DNA from: Romanomermis culicivorax
Taxonomy: Eukaryota > Nematoda > Enoplea > Mermithida > Mermithidae
Assembly: GCA_963922205.1 (NCBI GenBank)
Contig: CAWUHX010000122.1
Span: 434,001 to 498,000 of the forward strand
Reading direction: 5' to 3'
Length of the DNA stretch: 64,000 nucleotides
Below are positions 1-26,584 of this stretch, in pieces. The notes beneath the pieces were generated by a model that had not been told where the DNA came from, searched no databases, and worked only from the letters and a program-made list of their open reading frames with translations. Numbering within the stretch: the stretch's first letter is position 1; the number at the start of each line of letters is the position of its first letter. Made by a program: the position numbers and the translations under genes.

Positions 1-2
1 GA

Positions 3-3000
3 AAATATTTCCCCTCTCCAAAGCATCATGCCACAAACGAACATGCATACAAAATACCATCAAACAACAGACATTTACATGAGACCATTCCCCCATCATT
101 CGGCCATGCTCTCTTAGAATTAGCTAATCGTCGTGGGGCGCAAAAACAGCAGAAATACATTCTTGTTGATATTGATACCCCCCGAACTCCTGCAATCGAA
201 CTCATTAATCAAATTCAGCAATCTGCATCAAATAAGCCACCCCAAAACGTACCTGAGAAACATACCCCTCATATCCCAATCACACTTAACGGCAAATTAA
301 TGACAAAAGGCATGATTGACACTGGTGCAGTTTACTCACTCATCGATTCCCGAGTCGCGCAACTTTTACAACTAGACATGAAACCCCCGCTAGTCCAAGC
401 AAAAGCAGCAAATAGTCTTCCAATTCACTTTGTAGGGACCACTTTTGTCACAGTGACAGCCCAAACAATCCAGGAAACAATCATGGTCCATGTCCAAAAA
501 GATTGCACAGCAGACATCCTTCTAGGCAAAAACTTTCTCAGTCGATTTTCGGAATACACTATCAATAATCAAAAATCTCAGGTAAAATTTGGCAATGTTA
601 TACTACCTTGTGATGGCCTAGAATATAGCCCCCTTTCAACCCGTGGTGGAACTTATCTAGACGAGAAATTAGAATTACCATCCCGTACAGTAACCGAATT
701 TACTGTCCCCTTGCCCAAATCGTACTTACAGGTCAAACAGCTTGAATTCACCCCGAAACCCAAACAGAACTCTAAAGTCCATTTCGCAGCTTGCATCTCT
801 GAAAATCAAAACAGTCGCATACGCATATCTGTCCTAAACACGCAAGAAACAGCTCAAATTCTTTACCCTGGAACATGCATTGGCACAGTCTCTTGTTACA
901 TCCCGAAACAAAATACTCCCGCTAACGTAACCCCTTCCACGCAAAACCAGCCCAACCGTTTTGATACATTCACATGGTTAAAAGAAAATGTTAATTTAAC
1001 CTCCAGTGACCTCACAGAAGCAGAAAAAACGCAACTCCTACGCGCCCTATCGAAGTACCCTACATTATATGCTAAGTCCAAAATGGATGTAGGTAGAACC
1101 ACCCTCGTTTCGCATACAATTGACACCAATGGCTCCCAACCCGTACGTAGACAACTTTATCGGACTTCCCCAAAGGAAAAGCAAATCATACAAGCAGAAG
1201 TTGAGCAACTCGCAGCAGCAGGTGTCATAAGCCAAAGCAATTCCCCATGGTGTACCAACACAGTGTTAGTTCCAAAAAAAGATGGAGGCCATCATTTATG
1301 CATTGATTTTAGAGGCCTCAATAAAGTCACCAAAAAAGATACCTACCCCTTACCCCGTATAGACGAAATTCTAGACACCCTCCGTGGAATGAAATATTTC
1401 ACCTCCCTTGACCAATCCAATGCATATTATTCCATTCCCATAGCACAAGCAGACAGAGAAAAAACGGCCTTTAATTGCTCAGCCGGCCAATATCAATTCA
1501 ATTACCTCCCTTTTGGACTCACCAATGCCCCAGCCACATTCCAAAGGTTAATGGATGTTATCCTCTCAGGTCTGCAATGGAACACATGCCTTGTGTATCT
1601 CGACGATGTTTTGGTATTCGCAGACTCCCATGCCCAAATGCTGGAACGTTTAGACACCATTCTTGCCCGATTCTCACAAGCAGGCCTTAAGCTAAACATA
1701 CAAAAATGCAAATTCTGCCAGCCCCAAGTCCAATACTTAGGCCACGTCATTTCCCAGCAAGGCATTTCACCAGATCCCCACAAGGTACAGGCCATTTATG
1801 ATATACCCACACCCAAAAGCTCAAAAGAAGTTAAGTCATTCCTTGGCCTACCCTCGTATTATCGCAGATTCATCCCAAATTGCTCCCAAGTTTCTAGCCC
1901 ACTCACATCGCTACTCAAAAAGAATTCCGAATTTTCCTGGGGCCCTGAACAGCAAAATGCATTCACTAAGCTCAAAGAATTACTCATCCATGCCCCAATA
2001 CTGCAGCATCCCGATTTCACAAAACCATTTATCCTGCAAACTGACGCCTCAAAACTCGGAATCGGCGCCATTCTCAGTCAGCTAGATAGTAAAGGTCAGG
2101 ATCGCCCCATTGCTTTTGGGAGCTGCACATTGAAACCCGCAGAACGCAACTATCCGATCACTGAGTTGGAAACCCTTGCAGTAGTCGAATTTGTCAAGTA
2201 TTTCCGCCCTTATCTTTTCCAGCAACATGTTATTGTACACACTGACCACACAGCAGTTCAGGCAGTCTTACAAAAGGAAAACCCGTCCCCTCGCATTGCC
2301 CGTTGGGGATTAGCCCTCTCCGGTATTCAGCTAGACATTCGACCTAAGAAAGGCACTGCTAACCGCAACGCAGATGCAGTTTCTCGATTCCCCTCGCAAG
2401 CAGCAAAGCAATCCTTTGATATTGAGCAATTAGAAACCCGCCCCGAAATATCAACTATCAATTCAGTTTTGGAAGCCGAAGCAACTGAACAAGAAGAGCA
2501 ACAGAAAAACTTTGCCGAACTCCAACGCACAGATCCAACTGTCAAAAGTATTTTAGCAAAAATCGCCCAAAAACACCCCCTTACCCTTATCAAATTTGCA
2601 GTGCACCAAAACATTCTCTTCCGTATAGTCGACAAACAGGCAAAACTATACATTCCCAAGTCCCAAGTCCACCATCTCATCGCCTCACATCATGACAGCA
2701 AGTTCACAGGTCATTTTGCGGCCCGGAAAACTTTACACTTGCTCAGACAGAAATATTTTTGGCCCCAAATGAGCCGTGATATCAAACGTTACTGCAAAAC
2801 TTGCCACCCATGCCAGACACAGAAAGCTCTTAGGCACAAAGTCCATGCAAACTTGGTACCAATTCAGCCAACTGGCCCATTTGATCGAGTTGGTGTTGAT
2901 TGCATGGGACCGTTACCCCTCACTGAAGACGGCAACCGATTCATTGTCGTTTTCATCGATTATTTCACAAAGTATGTAGAGGCATTCCCGACCCCTGACA

Positions 3001-3770
3001 TCACCGCAGCCACTATTGCCAAGTTATTCGTAACCAAAATTGTTTGTCGTCATGGGTCCCCAAAAATCATCCATTGTGATCGTGGCACCGATTTCGTATC
3101 CGATCTTTTCTCACGGATCACCAGTTTATGCAATACTCAGAAAATTCATACTACCCCATACCATCCCATTGCCAATGGGGAAGTTGAGCGTTGCAACCAA
3201 ACCCTAGCCACCCGTATCCGCATGTACATCAATTCAAATCACACTGATTGGGATACTTATCTGCCCTATGCCGTTTTTTCGATCAACATCCATAAAAATG
3301 ATAGCACTTCCTATCCCCCATTTGAATTACTCCACGGTAGACAAGCTAATCTGCCGTCAGACGCAGCCTTAAACTTTTTCCCCACGTCCTACATGGTTGA
3401 CTTAGACGATTACGCCCTTCGGGTAAAATCGCATTTCACAGAGGCACTCTCAACCGTGCAGAAAAGCTTGCAAAAAGCCCAAGCCCATTACACCCGTCAG
3501 TATAACAAGCATGCTCAGAACATACATTACAAAGCAGGTGCTCTTATTCTCTACAAAAATCATTCGTGTAAACAAGGGCTGACTCCCAAATTCCTCCCTC
3601 GCCAGAACGGCCCCTATACAGTTACAAACTTCATGTACCCTAACGTTACACTCAAACACCCCCATAAGAATATTACATTTACGGTGCATGTAAACGAAAC
3701 AACCCCTTTCTACCCTCGGAAAGCAGCTAGCGAATCTACCCCCACCCCTCCTCAACCTCGAAAGCCTTGA
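3..3770 (+). CDS. Gag-Env-Pol polyprotein copy A, C-terminal 1255 codons (partial)
   Basis: The frame is open from the first bases of the window to the stop at 3768-3770; the ATG at 300 is internal and is not the real start. In order it encodes an aspartic protease (DTG motif near 318), reverse transcriptase (YLDD near 1597), RNase H, and integrase with an HHCC zinc-binding head, D-D-E catalytic residues and a GPY/F-type C-terminal module (NGPYTV). The products would process the polyprotein, copy RNA into DNA and integrate it. Compared with copy B the frame is intact but carries substitutions. One changes the Arg in the RT fingers motif GGHRLCIDFRG to His (GGHHLCIDFRG); another changes Asp to Ala in the integrase tail (YKAGD to YKAGA). 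The RT change may impair dNTP handling, so this copy could be coding but weak. Confidence 0.93.
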   Translation, partial: KYFPSPKHHATNEHAYKIPSNNRHLHETIPPSFGHALLELANRRGAQKQQKYILVDIDTPRTPAIELINQIQQSASNKPPQNVPEKHTPHIPITLNGKLMTKGMIDTGAVYSLIDSRVAQLLQLDMKPPLVQAKAANSLPIHFVGTTFVTVTAQTIQETIMVHVQKDCTADILLGKNFLSRFSEYTINNQKSQVKFGNVILPCDGLEYSPLSTRGGTYLDEKLELPSRTVTEFTVPLPKSYLQVKQLEFTPKPKQNSKVHFAACISENQNSRIRISVLNTQETAQILYPGTCIGTVSCYIPKQNTPANVTPSTQNQPNRFDTFTWLKENVNLTSSDLTEAEKTQLLRALSKYPTLYAKSKMDVGRTTLVSHTIDTNGSQPVRRQLYRTSPKEKQIIQAEVEQLAAAGVISQSNSPWCTNTVLVPKKDGGHHLCIDFRGLNKVTKKDTYPLPRIDEILDTLRGMKYFTSLDQSNAYYSIPIAQADREKTAFNCSAGQYQFNYLPFGLTNAPATFQRLMDVILSGLQWNTCLVYLDDVLVFADSHAQMLERLDTILARFSQAGLKLNIQKCKFCQPQVQYLGHVISQQGISPDPHKVQAIYDIPTPKSSKEVKSFLGLPSYYRRFIPNCSQVSSPLTSLLKKNSEFSWGPEQQNAFTKLKELLIHAPILQHPDFTKPFILQTDASKLGIGAILSQLDSKGQDRPIAFGSCTLKPAERNYPITELETLAVVEFVKYFRPYLFQQHVIVHTDHTAVQAVLQKENPSPRIARWGLALSGIQLDIRPKKGTANRNADAVSRFPSQAAKQSFDIEQLETRPEISTINSVLEAEATEQEEQQKNFAELQRTDPTVKSILAKIAQKHPLTLIKFAVHQNILFRIVDKQAKLYIPKSQVHHLIASHHDSKFTGHFAARKTLHLLRQKYFWPQMSRDIKRYCKTCHPCQTQKALRHKVHANLVPIQPTGPFDRVGVDCMGPLPLTEDGNRFIVVFIDYFTKYVEAFPTPDITAATIAKLFVTKIVCRHGSPKIIHCDRGTDFVSDLFSRITSLCNTQKIHTTPYHPIANGEVERCNQTLATRIRMYINSNHTDWDTYLPYAVFSINIHKNDSTSYPPFELLHGRQANLPSDAALNFFPTSYMVDLDDYALRVKSHFTEALSTVQKSLQKAQAHYTRQYNKHAQNIHYKAGALILYKNHSCKQGLTPKFLPRQNGPYTVTNFMYPNVTLKHPHKNITFTVHVNETTPFYPRKAASESTPTPPQPRKP

Positions 3771-3788
3771 ACGAGGACGTTCAACTCC

Positions 3789-3801
3789 GGAAGGAGGGAA
3801 A
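3789..3801 (+). other. polypurine tract of copy A
   Basis: The 13-nt purine run GGAAGGAGGGAAA lies directly against the TG that starts the LTR. This is the position and composition expected for the plus-strand primer of a Ty3/gypsy element. The identical tract is present in copy B. Confidence 0.85.
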
Positions 3802-4699
3802 TGTAACGTACCTGCTAAAGCAGTACTGTAAACATGTAGCATACTGTACATAACAGACATTTATTAGATATTATTTCATTTTCACATTTTATCGTCTCAA
3901 GGATGTCTGGGATTCACACCCAAACATTCCTACAAAATTACGTGAAGTACTTTATTTGATCCGTTCACACCCCGGTAGCCCAATTAAGATGCCCTAATTA
4001 ATTTGCACAAACGGCAGCTGTTCCCCTAGAACCTACACTAAACTACACATTCCACAGCTACCGTAATCCCCCGTAAAAATCGTAAACAACACCTGCACAC
4101 AGTAAAATACATAGAAGCCCCGCCGTACAGTAGTCTCAAGTGTAACAGTAGCGGCGGCCCCACAAAACGTGTGTATACAGAGAAACCGATACAGGAAGCA
4201 TGCACAGAAGCACAGAGGTGTGGCCAAGCCCACCGTAGAAAGCAAGTGAAGCACAGAAAGCATACGGTACCAGAAAAGCGTTAGAGAGGCGTAACTAAGA
4301 AAGCATAAAAAGCGTAGCCGGAAACGACGATTGGCGGAAGAAGATGGACAGAAGCTCGACCTCCCGCAGCGTCCAGGGAGTGGCCAGAATCGCCGTATAA
4401 AAGAAGAAGCAAAGCGTGATTTTCATTCTTTTCGGATTCGGATTCTGATTCTTATTCTTGTGTTTTTCCGCGCTCGCCCCGTCTTTATACATTTGCAAGC
4501 GGCCGACTATTCGAAAGCATTTAAACCGAGGCCCCCATCCGTTTTTATTCGAAGCGTGTCTATTGTCGACGTTCAAGCGACCGTCGATTATCCGTTGTTG
4601 TGTTGTAACCGTTCGCCCGCGTTCCCCATCCCGTATTTGTCCCCGCCGTATCGACCGATTGGTCCAAGTAAAGTACCTCACACAAATCTGGTCGTTACA
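3802..4699 (+). repeat. 3' LTR of copy A (898 bp)
   Basis: The repeat begins TGTAACG and ends CGTTACA, the same imperfect terminal inverted repeat as both LTRs of copy B. A TATA box (TATAAAAG, 4396-4403) marks the likely U3 promoter. The U3 half is almost identical to copy B, while the stretch downstream of the TATA box (about 4440-4690) is noticeably diverged, so A and B are separate insertions and not a very recent duplication. The reading frames seen antisense in the LTR are not supported as genes. Confidence 0.92.
4396..4403 (+). promoter_or_regulatory. LTR TATA box (copy A)
   Basis: TATAAAAG lies in the LTR with the pol frame in the same orientation. The equivalent sequence occurs in both LTRs of copy B. 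Being in a 3' LTR, it could drive transcription out of the element into 4.7 kb and beyond, towards the ATPase gene. Confidence 0.6.
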
Positions 4700-4712
4700 G
4701 TAGGACACACTA

Positions 4713-5006
4713 AAACGGCTCTCTTGTAGTTTCCAGCTCTTATATGGTTCTCATGATTGTATCTATTATACTTTTCTATCGTAAAACATGTTGATTTTGT
4801 CAATTTTTGTTAATTTTTCAAAATTTGTTTGCAAAAAGCCGACGTTTTGTATTTTTAATTCTTGTCGGTAAATATACGGAAAATATGGCTGAAACATTGC
4901 AGTTTTTATGCCAGATGTTTTATCTATCGACGACAGTAAACCGCATTAAACAAGCTTCACCTGTTCGAAAACTCAGTACCGGTCGTCTTTTTTTGGCTCA
5001 CCCTGT
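4713..5006 (+). repeat. dispersed repeat family 1, copy 1
   Basis: About 295 bp, from AAACGGCTCT to GGCTCACCCTGT. It has a diverged second copy in the ATPase intron at 18011-18286, which resumes at 19096-19119. It starts 13 bp after LTR A. No coding potential is evident. The uninterrupted copy here shows the pre-insertion state of the site where the foldback element at 18287 landed. Confidence 0.75.
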
Positions 5007-5336
5007 ATATTCAATTTTTCAAAATCAATTTATGGAAATTGATATTTCTCAGCAGTTCGAGAACTATTAATCCTTGGAATAAGAAGCAAATTGAAGCAAG
5101 AGCCCAAAATCTTTAGACTAGGCTTTTTGCAAGCTTCTATCTGCATCGTGTAGGAATGATTGATTTCATTTTTCCTTTGCACTTTTTATTTTTCGATTTG
5201 TTCGATTTTTTTAGCATTTTTTTACACGAGCAAAATCCAAAAGTAAAAAAATGCGCGGCGCCGCTTATTAGTATGAATAGGACAACCGGCGCCGCGCGGC
5301 GCTGCGCGGTACCTCGCGGCGAAGTATGACAGGGCC

Positions 5337-5360
5337 TTAAGCCTAAGCCTGTGCCTAAGC
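5337..5360. repeat. degenerate interstitial telomere-like tract
   Basis: The tract holds GCCTAA, GCCTGT and GCCTAA units, the complement of the nematode telomere repeat TTAGGC with one damaged unit. A cleaner tract is at 32596-32612. Confidence 0.5.
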
Positions 5361-5488
5361 ATCACACAAATATTTAGGCAAAATGAGAGTGGACAACGTA
5401 GACAAAAAATGTGTATTCGGGATAACGAGAATGAGACGAAATAAAAAATAAAATTGCATGTGTTCAAGATACCTAGAATTAATGCATT

Positions 5489-5556
5489 ATTCGGGATAAC
5501 GATACATTTGGGATAACTATACATTCGGTATACTGATACATTCGGGGTACCGATAC
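5489..5556 (+). repeat. 17-bp minisatellite, four diverged units
   Basis: Four consecutive 17-bp units of the form ATTCGGGATAACGATAC start at 5489, 5506, 5523 and 5540, each diverging by a few bases. A fifth related half-unit is at about 5414. Non-coding. Confidence 0.8.
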
Positions 5557-5853
5557 ACAACGGTATTTTATTTGTATGTTTTTGCGTCCACCAAGTGCAT
5601 TTGTAGAAAATAAGTCTGCTGTAGAATCCCGGTAACCTCAGAATGCGGTTCGCTGTTCATTGCAAAATTCAATCGTGCCAAATCTTAATTCATAGATGAT
5701 TTGGAACCCAACTGAACGTTGCAGGACCAGCAGACAGTACTTCTCAGGAACGCAGGCGTCGGCGAAAATCTCCAATCCGACGGTATGTACGTTCATTGCG
5801 CCAAAATAAGCAGATTACGCAACAGGAGGCACTGCTGAACCGCCGTTCTGCGA

Positions 5854-6200
5854 TGCATGTGAACCCGGTGATGCCTCATTTTAATGAAAAAAGCATGACC
5901 GTAGCATGCATGCACTGAACAATTCACTCTATTAGTCGTGGTAATATCGAAGAGAAGTTCAAGCAATCAGGATCCAGTGTCAAGGGCTGTGATATGAACA
6001 TTGAATGATGGAGCATATCGGCAGCACAAGGCACCGAGTCCTGACGCCGGATGACGACTTGGCACTCTTTTCCAATTGCTAACCTGAATGTTTTTTTAGG
6101 AAAAATGCCGCTTATATACCGCTCGTGGCGTGGCAAGTAACGTGGCTGCCTCAAATTGGATTGGTTTTCGGGCAAAAGACTTGTTGTTCCTTTGTGTGAC
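5854..6200 (-). repeat. dispersed repeat family 2, copy 1, with TATA/CCAAT on the minus strand
   Basis: About 347 bp similar to 25034-25390 in the same orientation. Read on the minus strand, both copies share a CCAATC box, a conserved stretch containing GGCAGCCA and CTTGCCACG, and a TATA box (GGTATATAAG, 6111-6120) about 40 bp downstream of CCAAT. Next come a conserved segment (ACTCGGTGCCTTGTGCT) and a region able to pair GATATG with CATATC. No ORF follows. It could be the promoter end of a transposon or LTR, or a structured non-coding RNA gene; I cannot decide. Confidence 0.6.
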
Positions 6201-8003
6201 CACAGGCCATATGCTTTGGATTTGAAAAAGTACGGACAAAGAACGATAGAACAAAACAAACACCGTACCAATGGAGTTGGTTGTGCTCATTGCAAAAAAG
6301 CGGTCCAAAGAAGATGTAGGTGCAAAAATTAAATTTTTTGTAGATTTGAGACAAATCTATAGAATCTGAGTACAACATTTTTCTGATCCAATGCTGAGAA
6401 GTTCAAAGTTTAGCCTGCGATTGAAACTTGAAAATAGGACACCATTGGATCATTATTATGGTGCAATTTTTTATCAATTTTGAACCTTCTTGTTCAGTAG
6501 AAGGATTTTTTGTAAACGAGAGCCATACCGGCGAGTTCTACTTTTTTGTTACTAAAGATTTTTGTTTACTTGTGCGTTTTTGCAATATTTAGTTACGCTG
6601 GCACCGTGTACACAATGTACTTGTTAAGGCGTAAATTTGATCATGGTAAACATGCGGCATACCAAAGTTTTTTTTTCACAGCACGAAATGGTCTTTAAAA
6701 TGAACTATTGTTCATTACCAGTTCTTTTATATTTTGGACATTACCTTCCTTCGCGCATGGATCAGAGAAATCATGTTTTGTTGAAGTGTCTGAAGATAAT
6801 TTTGACAGTTAACAAGACCGACGCAAAAAACGTAATCTTTTTCGAGACATGTCCTATCCACTTACTGTATGCATGAAATATGCTCCGCAGACTCATTTGA
6901 TATCTTTCGTGCAAATTTGTCAATATCGATGCTTTCAGTGACTTTCTTGTTCATTAAAACAGTCGGCCTACTTTTTGATACTAAAGTAATTCGTAAAACG
7001 AATGATAATGACGAAAAAAATTGTTAAGATTGCATACCTGTAGGCTTATATGAATAAAATTTGTATAACCGTTTAATTTCCACAAGCACAATCAGAAAAC
7101 TATTGATTTCTTTCTATGTGCCAGTCCCTAGAAGAAAAATTTCGATTCTTCGTCATCATCAAATTTCCTAATCATTAAATTGACGTCGATTATATTCAAG
7201 TGAGTGTTGATTATTTTGATAATCCATCGAAAAATTATAGTTTCATTCTCTACCCCCAAAAAATGCACTTAAGAACATTCTATACGTCTGAAACCGGTTC
7301 ATAGTGCTCTTGAATCACTATGATAAGTACGTTGCGCAGCGGATTGCGTTACGTATACGAGTATGGATAGATACAGTAATAGTACTTCACATAATTTACG
7401 ATCAGTCCATGATACGTCTCTTATCGCAAGGACGACGGATTCTTTGAACGTTTTTAGGGACTGAAAGTTTTTAGATCTAAATAAACTCGTAAATCTCCGT
7501 GTGAAAAAGTCATTTTTTTGTGTGCAAAGAATGTATGCATTCTTGTGCGTCGTACTTTTCGCCGATGTTTTTTGACGTACTTAAGTTCACTGATTATACA
7601 AATGAATCGAATCCTGCGTTATCTATCTGACCATGTGTAATGTGAAAATGGCGACCCAAATTTTGATCGATTTTAAAAAATAAAGCTCAACTAGATTTAC
7701 TAATGCTTTACAGAAATAAGGCTCTTGAAACAGAGTCTCACAAACGTAATTTCGGTTCACAAGTTTTGATTCTTGACATAAGATAGTATTTAAATCGCAG
7801 TCAACTGATACACTTTCACTTAATATTGGTCCTTAGTTATAGCGTTTCAATAGGAAGCTTCCAAGATTATTAGCATACTGTAATATATGAAGTGATTGCT
7901 AAATTTACGTTAGATTTCTGTAAGATTGCGAAGTTTTGCCGACTTCAAACATCTTCTATAGTTTTGCTTCCTATTCTTTTTTGTCATTGACGTATATATA
8001 CTA

Positions 8004-8012
8004 CTTGCAGAT
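8004..8012 (+). promoter_or_regulatory. likely trans-splice (spliced leader) or 5' UTR acceptor
   Basis: A 3' splice site ending in TTGCAG lies two bases before the ATG at 8013, with no convincing upstream coding exon. In nematodes this spacing is typical of spliced-leader addition immediately 5' of the start codon. A conventional 5' UTR intron would look the same. Confidence 0.55.
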
Positions 8013-23903
<15,891 letters not shown>

Positions 23904-24294
23904 AAAAAATTTCGTATACGACAACAAAATTTTTCGACAAAATTTTATGGGAAAAGTTTTTCTAGTAAAATTTGAGTTAATGTTGACTGAGTATAAATCT
24001 CTAAAGGCTCATCTATATTTGCCTTTTTCGAATTTTTTGTCAACAGCTTGAACCGTTCAGCCTGAAAATCCACTTTCAGTTATAAAGGATAACTGCCATA
24101 TTGCGGAAAACGACCGACGATTTCCTCCAACCGAGTCGAACTGAACAAAAATTTCCCTTCCATTCGTTTACATTCCGCTCCGTCGACAAAGGCAAGTATA
24201 CATAGGTCAAAGAACATTATATTCGACGAAAAACTTTAGAAATCTGTGTTTCTTTGTTACTGTAACTGCTGTTGCAGTCTGCTGGTTCTCAAGA

Positions 24295-24300
24295 AATAAA
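24295..24300 (+). terminator. candidate poly(A) signal of the ATPase gene
   Basis: AATAAA lies about 390 bp after the ATPase stop codon (23901-23903), on the sense strand. It would give a 3' UTR of roughly 0.4 kb. Other A/T-rich variants nearby cannot be excluded. Confidence 0.45.
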
Positions 24301-25033
24301 AAGCAAGTATTATTTCATATTTTTTTACTTTCCAAGACCATTAATCTCATAATTTTTGACTGAACGCATAAATGCACACTAAAAAGAAAACTCTTATTCG
24401 GAGCCTCGCTATTTGCCTGATATTTTCGGCATTGATTTCGTATTTCAGTGGAATACTTTTCTCTTTTCTTTATTTATATATTTGAGCATCCAAAAGCTAT
24501 TCTTTGCATCTAAATCGTAACACATAGAATGCTACTTCTGAAACAAAGTGAAAACTTTAGTCGAAGATTATTTTTCAAAATTCGCACTCTGCAAAATTTG
24601 CTTGTTTAAAAAATTCGAGTCCCTGCTAGCTTACATTGGTCACTTGAATTTCAAAACGATAAAAAAATTTCAAAACGAAAAACGATAAAAGTTGGATAAA
24701 CAGTAACATTATACTTGTACGCTATACAGTAATCGCCAACTTGCCGATAAAAAATAAATGGAATTGCATCCCACAATGCTGAGTATGTCCCTAGTCATGA
24801 AATTTCATTAATGGAACATGACCACAGGCACACACTCAGGATCGAAGGCGCATGAACCAAAGTCCTCGTAGTACTTGTTTGTTCATCGAATCGGCCACTC
24901 ACGAAAATAGGAGCCGAAGGGCCGTGATATAGACTAATTTAGTGTACGATATATCACTAGCCAACCGCACCTATGCTCATGAGGACCGAGAATGTTGCGG
25001 GTAACGTCGAAGGTACAGAACTCCTGTTCCACT

Positions 25034-25390
25034 ATGCATGTGAACCCGGTGATGTCACATTTTGAGAAAAAGGCATGACCGTAGCACACAGGCACAAGGG
25101 AACACGGTTCACGTTCGTTCTGGTAATATTAACGACGAGTTCACACAATCGGGATCCAGTGTCGAGGGCTGTGATATGAAAATCGAGCGAAGCGCCATAT
25201 CACTAGCACAAGGCACCGAGTCCAGACGCTGAATGATGAAATAACGCTACTTTCCAAATATTGAAGTTGAACGGATTACATTTTTTTGCTAAACCTGTCC
25301 CTTATATACCCCTTCTGTCGTGGCAAGTGTCATGGCTGCCTATAATCTGATTGGTTTTCGGACAATGGGGTCATTATTCTTTTGTGTGAC
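25034..25390 (-). repeat. dispersed repeat family 2, copy 2, with TATA/CCAAT on the minus strand
   Basis: Partner of 5854-6200. On the minus strand it has CCAATC, the shared CTTGCCACG block, TATA box GGTATATAAG (25311-25320), the conserved GGACTCGGTGCCTTGTGCT segment and a perfect 8-bp stem GTGATATG/CATATCAC. That the box spacing and stem pairing survive although the copies have diverged is the reason to consider a functional transcript. A transposon terminus is equally possible. Confidence 0.6.
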
Positions 25391-26334
25391 TTCGTCCAAC
25401 CGTTGTCCTTTTGGTCAACAAAAATTTCTTAAAATACGTGAACGACAGTGGACCATGGAATACAACATGGCACGGAGCTCAGCACGCTGATTTTAGTGGA
25501 GCGTATCGAATGTTTTCAAGGCGAGATTTCACGAAAACAGTGTTCGTCTTCAATATGTTTTATGTTACCCTTGATCATGAAGCTTCAAATTTTCGAAATT
25601 CCTGTACTGAACTTCACTTTTCTTTCAATATTCGTGTCATTTCTTGAAGTTTAACAGCGACATTGTTGCGAGTTCAATTTCTTCTTATTACCATAGGGTT
25701 CTTAATAAAATGAATGACTAGTATATCCTGGAGTAGATTTAGGTTCTAAGAATTCGGGTTGTTGTAGTTTCTATGGCTTATCTTTAATTCAAAAAAATTG
25801 AATTCTTGGAAGGCCAAAATTCAATATTTTTGCCGTAGACAAAGGTAGAGAAAACCCTTCAAAAATCGGCTAAAGTATTCGAAAATTCTAGTTATTAATT
25901 TTTGATGAAGAAACGGTAAAAAACGTCTTAAGCATCGGATCAGTGGCTAAAGTATCGAAACATTTATGCGACAAGATGGCGGGGATCGAAAGTCTACAGT
26001 ACTAAGTATATTTGTAGTAAAATGGAGATATTTATTCGAGATCAAAGTTATCTGTGCACGACTTACATCCCTCTTTTGAAAATTTCAAGAGAATTTTTCT
26101 CACAGGTCAGAAAATGTCATGGAATGGTACACCTATTGATATTTAACCCCGAAAATTTGTATCTGTTATGAATTTACATCCGGAAAGATGCAAGATTGAG
26201 TTTATTTTTCAATAGATCAAGGGACCAATTCGAGACTTTAATTCCTGCTGACATCAATGTTGATTTATTAAAATAATTCTCCCACATGAAAATTAGACAC
26301 GTAGCTACATGATAGAGAAAATACAAAGGCTCGT

Positions 26335-26580
26335 TTTCATCAGAGACTTAAACTCCAGCTGAGCTGCAGCTTAAGCTGTAGCTCAACTCGCACACGGAAA
26401 CATATCGGGAAATTTAAACATACACAGTTGACCTACAGTTCCGCTGCAGCTTAACATTCTCAATATTTGTGCGCATGAGTTAATCTGCAACTCAGCTGCA
26501 CATCAACGGCAATGACGAAACATGGAGTCAAGTTACAGCGCTGCAGTTCATCTGGAGCTTAAATCTCTTTGATGATTTAA
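26335..26580. mobile_element. small palindromic element with CTGCAG subrepeats
   Basis: About 245 bp. The left end (CATCAGAGACTTAAACTCCA) is inverted relative to the right end (GGAGCTTAAATCTCTTTGATG). Between them are several variants of CAGCTGAGCTGCAGCTTAA in both orientations. This resembles a miniature foldback element. It lies just after the stop codon of the minus-strand gene and probably falls in its 3' UTR or terminator region. Confidence 0.6.
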
Positions 26581-26584
26581 TGTT

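Larger units (their letters stand above)
1..4699 (+). mobile_element. Ty3/gypsy LTR retrotransposon copy A, 3' portion
   Basis: This is the 3' part of the same element family as the complete copy at 40222-49503, in the opposite orientation. The window opens inside the cytoplasmic tail of the envelope-like region, then runs through protease, RT, RNase H and integrase to a polypurine tract and a 3' LTR. The 5' LTR, gag and most of env lie outside the window. The four bases after the LTR (GTAG, 4700-4703) should be the target duplication, but the partner flank is not visible. Confidence 0.95.
5007..8012. other. spacer between LTR A and the ATPase start
   Basis: No gene recognised. It contains a CpG-rich palindromic patch (about 5256-5330, rich in GGCGCC/GCGCGG), a short telomere-like tract (5337-5360), a 17-bp minisatellite (5489-5556) and one copy of the TATA/CCAAT repeat (5854-6200). 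The remainder (about 6200-8000) is AT-rich unique-looking sequence that must include the ATPase promoter and any outron, but I see no distinctive core promoter. Confidence 0.6.
23904..26584. other. convergent intergenic region
   Basis: The 2.7 kb between the stop codons of the two convergent genes holds the ATPase 3' UTR, copy 2 of repeat family 2 (25034-25390) and a small palindromic element (26335-26580). No gene recognised in the rest. Confidence 0.6.

Noticed and set aside
4033..4708. Antisense frames within LTR A, also seen at 40486-40857 and 48876-49271
   Set aside because: They are shared only because the LTRs are homologous; they overlap U3/R regulatory sequence and show no protein-like motifs.
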